Shown in pieces: positions 34,401 through 46,501 of a DNA stretch of 64,000 nt. The first letter of the stretch is position 1, and every line of letters begins with the position of its first letter. Below the pieces are notes generated by a model. That model saw nothing but the letters and a program-made list of their open reading frames with translations, had not been told where the DNA came from and searched no databases. A program made the position numbers and the translations under genes. The stretch lies in NCBI RefSeq assembly GCF_041296385.1, contig NW_027183960.1:915001-979000 (forward strand). The letters are read 5' to 3'. The DNA comes from Aphelocoma coerulescens (taxonomy: Eukaryota > Chordata > Aves > Passeriformes > Corvidae).

Positions 34401-37400
34401 ACCTTCTCTAGCACCATGCCAAACCCCTTCTCCTATGGCAGTGCTGCAGCATCCTGCGAGCCATGGACTGGAACTGGCACCTTCAGCATAGTTGCTCCTG
34501 GGAAACATCCTTCAGCCATTCCCTTACTGCAATGAGCTGGACTCCTACTCCTTTGCAAGGCTCTTCCTGGACAGGTGCATCCTCAGCAATGAGACGGTTC
34601 TGCTGAGAGCCATGGCTCTGAGGGAGCAGCGAGTCCTGTCCAAAGGCCTTCCTCTGACTCCACTCCTGCAGCTCCCACGGAGGCACTGGGAGCCTTGGAC
34701 ACTCTTGCCACAAGTAGCCCAAGCGTCGAGATCTTCCTCATCCTGCTCCTCCACTGCTGACGTCAGGGAATTCCCTGGTGCTCCTAAAATCTGCCTTTCC
34801 TGCTCGAGGATCGTGTCTGGCAGCTCGCTGAGCCTCTTCGCCTTTGGCAGCGCCACAGCATCCTGAGAGTCATATACTGGAAACTGGCAGCTACAGGACA
34901 CTTGCTGCTCCTAGGATGCTTTTCTCTGGGAAAATCTTCTTGGACACGACATTGCTCCAGTTTTTACTTCTAGGCCTTTCGTGGCCATCTGCATCCGCAG
35001 CCACAAGCAGCTTCTGATGATCGACATGGCTCTGGGAGAGCAGGGACTCCTGTCTGTGGACAAAGAAAACAAAGACAACTTGTAAGAAGAAAACCTGGAG
35101 CTTCTAGATAGAAGACAAAGGACTATTCAATCAAGGAAGGGCCAAGGGAGGAAACTTTCTAAAATGGAACAAGCAGCAGAAGCACAGTAGTTTTGCAGAA
35201 GAAATTCCCCTCCCAGCACTTGGCTTAAGGAAAAAGCCTGATGTTTCTATGAGAGACTTGAGTTCATGTCTACTACTGGGTACCAGACATCTGAACATTT
35301 AGACTATTGGCTTTCCAGGCTCACGCTATTCAAACCGGAAAGTGAAACTACTCTAACAGTAAGGATGATTGCAAGAAATGTTTCTGTTTACACCACGACT
35401 GCCGACCATCCATCATTCTTACCTTGCACCTGTCCAAAGGCCTTCCTGCGTCTGCGCTCCGGCAACTCTCACCCAGGCAAGGGCAGGGATGGAGGCTCTT
35501 GCCACAAGTAGCCCAAGCGTGGACATCTTCCTCATCCTGCTACTCCACTGCTGACGTCAGGGTATTCCCTGGAGCTGCAAACACCTGCCTTTGCTGCTCG
35601 AGGATCTTCTCTAGCACCATGCAAAACCCCTTCTCCTATGGCAGAGCTGCAGCATCCTGCGAGCCATGGACTGGAACTGGCACCTCCAGCAAAGTTGCTC
35701 ATGGGAAACATCCCTCAGCCATTCCCTTACTGCAATGAGCTGGACTCCTACTCCTCTGCAATGCTCTTCCTGGACAGGTGCATCCTCAGCAATGAGATGG
35801 TTCTGCTGAGAGCCATGGCTCTGAGGGAGCAGCCAGTCCTGCCCAATGGTTGTCCTCCGTCACCAGTCCTGCAGCTCCCACAGAGGCACTGGGAGCCTTG
35901 GACACTCTTGCCACAAGTAGCCCAAGCGTGGACATCTTCCTCATCCTGCTCCTCCAGTGCTGACGTCAGGGAATTCCCTGGAGCTCCCAACATCTGCCTT
36001 TCCTCCTCGAGGATTGTGTCTTTCAGCTCTCTGACCCTCTTCGCCTTTGGCTGCACCACAGCATCCTAGGAGTCATATACTGGCAACTGGCACCTCCAGG
36101 ACACTTGCTGCTCCTAGGATGCTTTTCCCTGGGAAAATCTTCTTGCACACGACATTGCTGCAGTTTTTACTCCTAGGCCTTTCGTAGCCATCTGCATCCG
36201 CAGCCACAAGCAGCTTCTGATGATCGACATGGCTCTGGGGGAGCAGGGACTCCTGTCTGTGGACAAAGAAAACAAAGACAACTTGTAAGAAGGGAACCTG
36301 GAGCTTCTAGTTAGAAGAGAAAGGACTATTCAATCAAGGCAGGGCCAAGGGAGGAAACTTTCTAAAATGGAACAAGCAGCAGAAGCAGAGCAGTTTTGCA
36401 GAAGAAATTCCCCTCCCAGCACTTGGCTTAAGGAAAAAGCCTGATGTTGCTATGAGAGACTTGAGTTCATGTCTACTATTGGGGAGCAGACGTCTGAACA
36501 TTTAGAGTATTGGCGCTCCAGGCTCACGCTATTCAAACCGGAAAGTGAAACTATTCTAACAGAAGGGATGATTGCAAGAAATGTTTCTGTTTACACCACG
36601 AATGCCGACCATCCATCATTCTTACCTTGCACCTGTCCAAAGGCCTTCCTCCATCTGCGCTCTGGCAACTCTCACCCAAGCTCGGGCAGGGATGGAGGCT
36701 CTTGCCACAAGTAGCCCAAGCGCGGACATCCTCCTCATCCTGATCTTCCACTGCTGACATCTAGGAATTCCCTGGAGCTGAAAACACTTGCCTTTGCTGC
36801 TCAAGGATCTTCTCTAGCACCATGCCAAATGCCTTCTCCTATGGCAGCGCTGCAGCATCCTGCGACTCACGGACTGGAACTGGCACCTGCAGCAAAGTTG
36901 CTCCTGGGAAACATCCCTCAGCCATTCCCTTACTGCAATGAGCTGGACTCCTACTCCTCTGCAATGCTCTTCCTGGACAGGTGCATCCTCAGCAACGAGA
37001 CGGTTCTGCTGAGAGCCGCGGCTCTGAGGGAGCAGTCAGTCCTGCCCAAAGGCCTTCCTCCGTCTCCACTCCTGCAGCTCTCACGGAGGCACTGGGAGCC
37101 TTGGACACTCTTGCCACAAGTAGCCCAAGCGTGGACATCTTCCTCATCCTGCTCCTCCACTGCTGACATCAGGGAATTCCCTGGAGCTCCTAAAATCTGC
37201 CTTTCCTGCTCGAGGATCGTGTCTGGCAGCTCTCTGAGCCTCTTCGCCTTTGGCAGCGCCACAGCATCCTGAGAGTCATATACTGGAAACTGGCAGCTAC
37301 AGGACACTTGCTGCTCCTAGGATGCTTTTCTCTGGGAAAATCTTCTTGGACACGACATTGCTCCAGTTTTTACTTCTAGGCCTTTCGTGGCCATCTGCAT

Positions 37401-39282
37401 CCGCAGCCACAAGCAGCTTCTGATGATCGACATGGCTCTGGGAGAGCAGGGACTCCTGTCTGTGGACAAAGAAAACAAAGACAACTTGTAAGAAGAAAAC
37501 CTGGAGCTTCTAGATAGAAGACAAAGGACTATTCAATCAAGGAAGGGCCAAGGGAGGAAACTTTCTAAAATGGAACAAGCAGCAGAAGCACAGTAGTTTT
37601 GCAGAAGAAATTCCCTTCCCAGCACTTGGCTTAAGGAAAAAACCTCATGTTTCTATGAGAGACTTGAGTTCATGTCTACTACTGGGTACCAGACATCTGA
37701 ACATTTAGACTATTGGCTTTCCAGGCTCACGCTATTCAAACCTGAAAGTGAAACTACTCTAACAGTAAGGATGATTGCAAGAAATGTTTCTGTTTACACC
37801 ACGACTGCCGACCATGCATCATTCTTACCTTGCACCTGTCCAAAGGCCTTCCTCCATCTGCGCTTCGGCAACTCTCACCCAGGCAAGGGCAGGGATGGAG
37901 GCTCTTGCCACAAGTAGCCCAAGCGTGGACATCTTCCTCATCCTGCTACTCCACTGCTGACGTCAGGGTATTCCCTGGAGCTGCAAACACCTGCCTTTGC
38001 TGCTCGAGGATCTTCTCTAGCACCATGCAAAACCCCTTCTCCTATGGCAGAGCTGCAGCATCCTGCGAGCCACGGACTGGAACTGGCACCTCCAGCAAAG
38101 TTGCTCCTGGGAAACATCCCTCAGCCATTCCCTTACTGCAATGAGCTGGACTCCTACTCCTCTGCAATGCTCTTCCTGGACAGGTGCATCCTCAGCAATG
38201 AGACGGTTCTGCTGAGAGCCAAGGCTCTGAGGGAGCAGCCAGTCCTGCCCAATGGTTGTCCTCCGTCACCAGTCCTGCAGCTCCCACGGAGGCACTGGGA
38301 GCCTTGGACACTCTTGCCACAAGTAGCCCAAGCGGGGACATCTTCCTCATCCTGCTCCGCTACTGCTGACGACAGGGAATTCCCTGGAGCTGCAAACATT
38401 TGCCTTTGCTGCTCGAGGACCTTCTCTAGCACCATGCCAAATGCCTTCTCCTATGGCAGTGCTGCAGCATCCTGTGAGTGACGGACTGGAACTGGCAACT
38501 CCAGCAAAGTTGCTCCTGGGAAACATCCCTCAGCCATTCCCTTACTGCAATGAGCTGGACTCCTACTCTCTGCAATGCTCTTCCTGGACAGGTGCATCCT
38601 CAGCAATGAGACGATTCTGCTGAGAGCCGCGGCTCTGAGGGAGCAGCCAGTCCTGCCAAAAGGCCTTCCTCCGTCTCCAGTCCTGCAGCTCTCACGGAGG
38701 CACTGGGAGCCTTGGACACTCTTGCCACAAGTAGCCCAAGCGTGGACATCTTCCTCATCCTGCTCCTCCACTGCTGACGTCAGGGAATTCCCTGGAGCTC
38801 CCAACATCTGCCTTTCCTCCTCGAGGATTGTGTCTTTCAGCTCTCTGACCCTCTTTGCCTTTGGCTGCACCACAGCATCCTAGGAGTCATATACTGGCAA
38901 CTGGCACCTCCAGGACACTTGCTGCTCCTAGGATGCTTTTCCCTGGGAAAATCTTCTTGCACACGACATTGCTGCAGTTTTTACTCCTAGGCCTTTCGTA
39001 GCCATCTGCATCCGCAGCCACAAGCAGCTTCTGATGATCGACATGGCTCTGGGGGAGCAGGGACTCCTGTCTGTGGACAAAGAAAACAAAGACAACTTGT
39101 AAGAAGGGAACCTGGAGCTTCTAGTTAGAAGAGAAAGGACTATTCAATCAAGGCAGGGCCAAGGGAGGAAACTTTCTAAAATGGAACAAGCAGAAGAAGC
39201 AGAGCAGTTTTGCAGAAGAAATTCCCCTCCCAGCACTTGGCTTAATGAAAAAGCCTGATGTTGCTATGAGAGACTTGAGTTC
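28456..39282 (+). repeat. Complete higher-order repeat unit: nine monomers, 10,827 bp
   Basis: Order E' F G H J K L M I with lengths 1202, 795, 1204, 1203, 1203, 1203, 1203, 1203 and 1611. Corresponding monomers in other blocks are nearly identical by eye: the K monomer at 34063 and its partner at 20422 share private changes such as ATGGATGGAGG in place of AGGGATGGAGG. Different types within the unit differ clearly from each other. That contrast defines a higher-order repeat. Confidence 0.9.
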
Positions 39283-42200
39283 ATGTCTACTATTGGGGAG
39301 CAGACGTCTGAACATTTAGACTATTGGCGCTCCAGGCTCACGCTATTCAAACCGGAAAGTGAAACTATTCTAACAGAAGGGATGATTGCAAGAAATGTTT
39401 CTGTTTACACCACGAATGCCGACCATCCATCATTCTTACCTTGCACCTGTCCAAAGGCCTTCCTCCATCTGCGCTCTGGCAACTCTCACCCAGGCAAGGG
39501 CAGGGATGGAGGCTCTTGCCACAAGTAGCCCAAGCGCGGACATCTTCCTCATCCTGATCTTCCACTGCTGACACCTAGGAATTCCCTGGAGCTGCAAACA
39601 CTTGCCTTTGCTGCTCAAGGATCTTCTCTAGCACCATGCAAAATGCCTTCTCCTATGGCAGCGCTGCAGCATCCTGCGACTCACGGACTGGAACTGGCAC
39701 CTCCAGCAAAGTTGCTCCTGGGAAACATCCCTCAGCCATTCCCTTACTGCAATGAGCTGGACTCCTACTCCTCTGCAATGCTCTTCCTGGACAGGTGCAT
39801 CCTCAGAAACGAGACGGTTCTGCTGAGAGCCACGGCTCTGAGGGAGCAGCCAGTCCTGCCAAAAGGCCTTCCTCCGTCTCCAGTCCCGCAGCTCCCACGG
39901 AGGCACTGGGAGCCTTGGACACGCTTGCCACAAGTAGCCCAAGCGTGGACATCTTCCTCATCCTGCTCCTCCACTGCTGACGGCAGGGAATTCCCTGGAG
40001 CTGCAAACACCTGCCTTTGCTGCTCGAGGATCATGTCTGGCAGCTCTCTGAGCCTCTTCATCTTTGGCTGCGCCACAGCATCCTTGGAGTCATATACTGG
40101 AAACTGGCAGCTACAGGACACTTGCTGCTCCTAGGATGCTTTTCTCTGGGAAAATCTTCTTGCATACGACCTTGCTCCAGATTTTACTTCTAGGTCTTTC
40201 GTGGCCATGTGCATCCGCGGCCACGAGCAGCTTCTGATGATCGACATGGCTCTGGGAGAGCAGGGACTCCTGTCTGTGGACAAAGAAAACAAAGACAACT
40301 TGTAAGAAGAAAACCTGGAGCTTCTAGTTAGAAAAAAAAGGACTATTCAATCAAGGCAGGGCCAAGGGAGGAAACTTTCTAAAATGGAACAAGCAGCAGA
40401 AGCACAGTAGTTTTGCAGAAGAAATTCCCCTCCCAGCACTTGGCTTAAGGAAAAAGCCTGATGTTTCTATGAGAGACTTGAGTTCATGTCTACTACTGGG
40501 TACCAGACATCTGAACATTTAGACTACTGGCTTTCCAGGCTCACGCAATTCAAACCGGAATGTCAAACTATTTCAAAAGCTAGAGATGCTTGGAAGAAAT
40601 GTTTCTGTACTCACCACAACTGGGGACCATGCATCATTCTTACCTTGCACCTGTCCAAAGGCCTTCCTCCGTCTCCAGTCCTGCCGCTCTCACGGAGGCA
40701 CTGGGAGCCTCGGACACTCTTGCCACAAGTAGCCCAAGCGTGGACATCTTCCTCATCCTGCTCCTCCACTGCTGACGTCAGGGAATTCCTTGGAGCTCCC
40801 AACATCTGCCTTTCCAGCTGGAGGATCATGTCTGGCAGCTCTCTGAGACTCTTACACTTCTGCAGCGCCACAGCATCCTAGGAGTCATATACTGGCAACT
40901 GGCAGCTCCAGGACACTTGCTGCTCCTAGGATGCTTTTCTCTGGGAAAATCTTCTTGCATACAACCTTGCTCCAGTTTTTACTTCTAGGCCTTTCGTGGC
41001 CATCTGCATTCTCAGCCACAAGCAGGTTCTGATGATCAACAGGGCTCTGGGAGAGCAGGGACTCCTGTCTGTGGACAAAGAAAACAAAGACAACTTGTAA
41101 GATTAAAACCTGGAGCTTCTAGTTAGAAGAGAAAGGACTATTCAATCAAGGCAGGGCCAAGGGAGGAAACTTTCTAAAATGGAACAAGCAGCAGAAGCAC
41201 AGTAGATTTGCAGAAGAAATTCCCCTCCCAGCACTTGGCTTAAGGAAAAAACCTCATGTTTCTATGAGAGACTTGAGTTCATGTCTACTATAGGGTAGCA
41301 GACATCTGAACATTTAGACTATCGGCTTTCCAGGCTCACGCTATTCAAACCGGAAAGTGAAACTACTCTAAAAGCTAGAGGCGATTGCAAGAAATGTTTC
41401 TGTTTACACCACGACTGCCGACCATCCATCATTCTTACCTTGCACCTGTCCAAAGGCCTTCCTCCGTCTGCGCTCTGGCAACTCTCACCCAAGCTCGGGC
41501 AGGGATGGAGGCTCTTGCCACAAGTAGCCCAAGCCTGGAGATATTCCTCATCCTGATCTTCCACTGCTGACATCTAGGAATTCCCTGGAGCTGCAAACAC
41601 CTGCCTTTGCGGCTCGAGGATCTTCTCAAGCACCATGCCAAATGCCTTCTCCTATGGCAGTGCTGCAGCATCCTGCGAGCCATGGACTGGAACTGGCACC
41701 TTCAGCATAGTTGCTCCTGGGAAACATCCTTCAGCCATTCCCTTACTGCAATGAGCTGGACTCCTACTCCTTTGCAAGGCTCTTCCTGGACAGGTGCATC
41801 CTCAGCAATGAGACGGTTCTGCTGAGAGCCATGGCTCTGAGGGAGCAGCGAGTCCTGTCCAAAGGCCTTCCTCTGACTCCACTCCTGCAGCTCCCACGGA
41901 GGCACTGGGAGCCTTGGACACTCTTGCCACAAGTAGCCCAAGCGTCGAGATCTTCCTCATCCTGCTCCTCCACTGCTGACGTCAGGGAATTCCCTGGTGC
42001 TCCTAAAATCTGCCTTTCCTGCTCGAGGATCGTGTCTGGCAGCTCGCTGAGCCTCTTCGCCTTTGGCAGCGCCACAGCATCCTGAGAGTCATATACTGGA
42101 AACTGGCAGCTACAGGACACTTGCTGCTCCTAGGATGCTTTTCTCTGGGAAAATCTTCTTGGACACGACATTGCTCCAGTTTTTACTTCTAGGCCTTTCG

Positions 42201-45200
42201 TGGCCATCTGCATCCGCAGCCACAAGCAGCTTCTGATGATCGACATGGCTCTGGGAGAGCAGGGACTCCTGTCTGTGGACAAAGAAAACAAAGACAACTT
42301 GTAAGAAGAAAACCTGGAGCTTCTAGATAGAAGACAAAGGACTATTCAATCAAGGAAGGGCCAAGGGAGGAAACTTTCTAAAATGGAACAAGCAGCAGAA
42401 GCACAGTAGTTTTGCAGAAGAAATTCCCCTCCCAGCACTTGGCTTAAGGAAAAAGCCTGATGTTTCTATGAGAGACTTGAGTTCATGTCTACTACTGGGT
42501 ACCAGACATCTGAACATTTAGACTATTGGCTTTCCAGGCTCACGCTATTCAAACCGGAAAGTGAAACTACTCTAACAGTAAGGATGATTGCAAGAAATGT
42601 TTCTGTTTACACCACGACTGCCGACCATCCATCATTCTTACCTTGCACCTGTCCAAAGGCCTTCCTGCGTCTGCGCTCCGGCAACTCTCACCCAGGCAAG
42701 GGCAGGGATGGAGGCTCTTGCCACAAGTAGCCCAAGCGTGGACATCTTCCTCATCCTGCTACTCCACTGCTGACGTCAGGGTATTCCCTGGAGCTGCAAA
42801 CACCTGCCTTTGCTGCTCGAGGATCTTCTCTAGCACCATGCAAAACCCCTTCTCCTATGGCAGAGCTGCAGCATCCTGCGAGCCATGGACTGGAACTGGC
42901 ACCTCCAGCAAAGTTGCTCATGGGAAACATCCCTCAGCCATTCCCTTACTGCAATGAGCTGGACTCCTACTCCTCTGCAATGCTCTTCCTGGACAGGTGC
43001 ATCCTCAGCAATGAGATGGTTCTGCTGAGAGCCATGGCTCTGAGGGAGCAGCCAGTCCTGCCCAATGGTTGTCCTCCGTCACCAGTCCTGCAGCTCCCAC
43101 AGAGGCACTGGGAGCCTTGGACACTCTTGCCACAAGTAGCCCAAGCGTGGACATCTTCCTCATCCTGCTCCTCCACTGCTGACGTCAGGGAATTCCCTGG
43201 AGCTCCCAACATCTGCCTTTCCTCCTCGAGGATTGTGTCTTTCAGCTCTCTGACCCTCTTCGCCTTTGGCTGCACCACAGCATCCTAGGAGTCATATACT
43301 GGCAACTGGCACCTCCAGGACACTTGCTGCTCCTAGGATGCTTTTCCCTGGGAAAATCTTCTTGCACACGACATTGCTGCAGTTTTTACTCCTAGGCCTT
43401 TCGTAGCCATCTGCATCCGCAGCCACAAGCAGCTTCTGATGATCGACATGGCTCTGGGGGAGCAGGGACTCCTGTCTGTGGACAAAGAAAACAAAGACAA
43501 CTTGTAAGAAGGGAACCTGGAGCTTCTAGTTAGAAGAGAAAGGACTATTCAATCAAGGCAGGGCCAAGGGAGGAAACTTTCTAAAATGGAACAAGCAGCA
43601 GAAGCAGAGCAGTTTTGCAGAAGAAATTCCCCTCCCAGCACTTGGCTTAAGGAAAAAGCCTGATGTTGCTATGAGAGACTTGAGTTCATGTCTACTATTG
43701 GGGAGCAGACGTCTGAACATTTAGACTATTGGCGCTCCAGGCTCACGCTATTCAAACCGGAAAGTGAAACTATTCTAACAGAAGGGATGATTGCAAGAAA
43801 TGTTTCTGTTTACACCACGAATGCCGACCATCCATCATTCTTACCTTGCACCTGTCCAAAGGCCTTCCTCCATCTGCGCTCTGGCAACTCTCACCCAAGC
43901 TCGGGCAGGGATGGAGGCTCTTGCCACAAGTAGCCCAAGCGCGGACATCCTCCTCATCCTGATCTTCCACTGCTGACATCTAGGAATTCCCTGGAGCTGA
44001 AAACACTTGCCTTTGCTGCTCAAGGATCTTCTCTAGCACCATGCCAAATGCCTTCTCCTATGGCAGCGCTGCAGCATCCTGCGACTCACGGACTGGAACT
44101 GGCACCTGCAGCAAAGTTGCTCCTGGGAAACATCCCTCAGCCATTCCCTTACTGCAATGAGCTGGACTCCTACTCCTCTGCAATGCTCTTCCTGGACAGG
44201 TGCATCCTCAGCAACGAGACGGTTCTGCTGAGAGCCGCGGCTCTGAGGGAGCAGTCAGTCCTGCCCAAAGGCCTTCCTCCGTCTCCACTCCTGCAGCTCT
44301 CACGGAGGCACTGGGAGCCTTGGACACTCTTGCCACAAGTAGCCCAAGCGTGGACATCTTCCTCATCCTGCTCCTCCACTGCTGACATCAGGGAATTCCC
44401 TGGAGCTCCTAAAATCTGCCTTTCCTGCTCGAGGATCGTGTCTGGCAGCTCTCTGAGCCTCTTCGCCTTTGGCAGCGCCACAGCATCCTTAGAGTCATAT
44501 ACTGGAAACTGGCAGCTACAGGACACTTGCTGCTCCTAGGATGCTTTTCTCTGGGAAAATCTTCTTGGACACGACATTGCTCCAGTTTTTACTTCTAGGC
44601 CTTTCGTGGCCATCTGCATCCGCAGCCACAAGCAGCTTCTGATGATCGACATGGCTCTGGGAGAGCAGGGACTCCTGTCTGTGGACAAAGAAAACAAAGA
44701 CAACTTGTAAGAAGAAAACCTGGAGCTTCTAGATAGAAGACAAAGGACTATTCAATCAAGGAAGGGCCAAGGGAGGAAACTTTCTAAAATGGAACAAGCA
44801 GCAGAAGCACAGTAGTTTTGCAGAAGAAATTCCCTTCCCAGCACTTGGCTTAAGGAAAAAACCTCATGTTTCTATGAGAGACTTGAGTTCATGTCTACTA
44901 CTGGGTACCAGACATCTGAACATTTAGACTATTGGCTTTCCAGGCTCACGCTATTCAAACCTGAAAGTGAAACTACTCTAACAGTAAGGATGATTGCAAG
45001 AAATGTTTCTGTTTACACCACGACTGCCGACCATGCATCATTCTTACCTTGCACCTGTCCAAAGGCCTTCCTCCATCTGCGCTTCGGCAACTCTCACCCA
45101 GGCAAGGGCAGGGATGGAGGCTCTTGCCACAAGTAGCCCAAGCGTGGACATCTTCCTCATCCTGCTACTCCACTGCTGACGTCAGGGTATTCCCTGGAGC

Positions 45201-46501
45201 TGCAAACACCTGCCTTTGCTGCTCGAGGATCTTCTCTAGCACCATGCAAAACCCCTTCTCCTATGGCAGAGCTGCAGCATCCTGCGAGCCACGGACTGGA
45301 ACTGGCACCTCCAGCAAAGTTGCTCCTGGGAAACATCCCTCAGCCATTCCCTTACTGCAATGAGCTGGACTCCTACTCCTCTGCAATGCTCTTCCTGGAC
45401 AGGTGCATCCTCAGCAATGAGACGGTTCTGCTGAGAGCCAAGGCTCTGAGGGAGCAGCCAGTCCTGCCCAATGGTTGTCCTCCGTCACCAGTCCTGCAGC
45501 TCCCACGGAGGCACTGGGAGCCTTGGACACTCTTGCCACAAGTAGCCCAAGCGGGGACATCTTCCTCATCCTGCTCCGCTACTGCTGACGACAGGGAATT
45601 CCCTGGAGCTGCAAACATTTGCCTTTGCTGCTCGAGGACCTTCTCTAGCACCATGCCAAATGCCTTCTCCTATGGCAGTGCTGCAGCATCCTGTGAGTGA
45701 CGGACTGGAACTGGCAACTCCAGCAAAGTTGCTCCTGGGAAACATCCCTCAGCCATTCCCTTACTGCAATGAGCTGGACTCCTACTCTCTGCAATGCTCT
45801 TCCTGGACAGGTGCATCCTCAGCAATGAGACGATTCTGCTGAGAGCCGCGGCTCTGAGGGAGCAGCCAGTCCTGCCAAAAGGCCTTCCTCCGTCTCCAGT
45901 CCTGCAGCTCTCACGGAGGCACTGGGAGCCTTGGACACTCTTGCCACAAGTAGCCCAAGCGTGGACATCTTCCTCATCCTGCTCCTCCACTGCTGACGTC
46001 AGGGAATTCCCTGGAGCTCCCAACATCTGCCTTTCCTCCTCGAGGATTGTGTCTTTCAGCTCTCTGACCCTCTTTGCCTTTGGCTGCACCACAGCATCCT
46101 AGGAGTCATATACTGGCAACTGGCACCTCCAGGACACTTGCTGCTCCTAGGATGCTTTTCCCTGGGAAAATCTTCTTGCACACGACATTGCTGCAGTTTT
46201 TACTCCTAGGCCTTTCGTAGCCATCTGCATCCGCAGCCACAAGCAGCTTCTGATGATCGACATGGCTCTGGGGGAGCAGGGACTCCTGTCTGTGGACAAA
46301 GAAAACAAAGACAACTTGTAAGAAGGGAACCTGGAGCTTCTAGTTAGAAGAGAAAGGACTATTCAATCAAGGCAGGGCCAAGGGAGGAAACTTTCTAAAA
46401 TGGAACAAGCAGAAGAAGCAGAGCAGTTTTGCAGAAGAAATTCCCCTCCCAGCACTTGGCTTAATGAAAAAGCCTGATGTTGCTATGAGAGACTTGAGTT
46501 C
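39283..46501 (+). repeat. Higher-order block D: E' F G/K L M I (six monomers, 7,219 bp)
   Basis: Exactly three monomers shorter than the full unit. The monomer at 41281 has the G-type front (CTTCTCAAGCACC near 41624) and a K-type back (ATGGCTCTGAGGGAGCAGCG from 41831). H, J and one of the two parental monomers are thus lost in a single crossover between 41652 and 41831. Its E' copy lacks the one-base deletion found in the other three E' copies. Confidence 0.88.
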
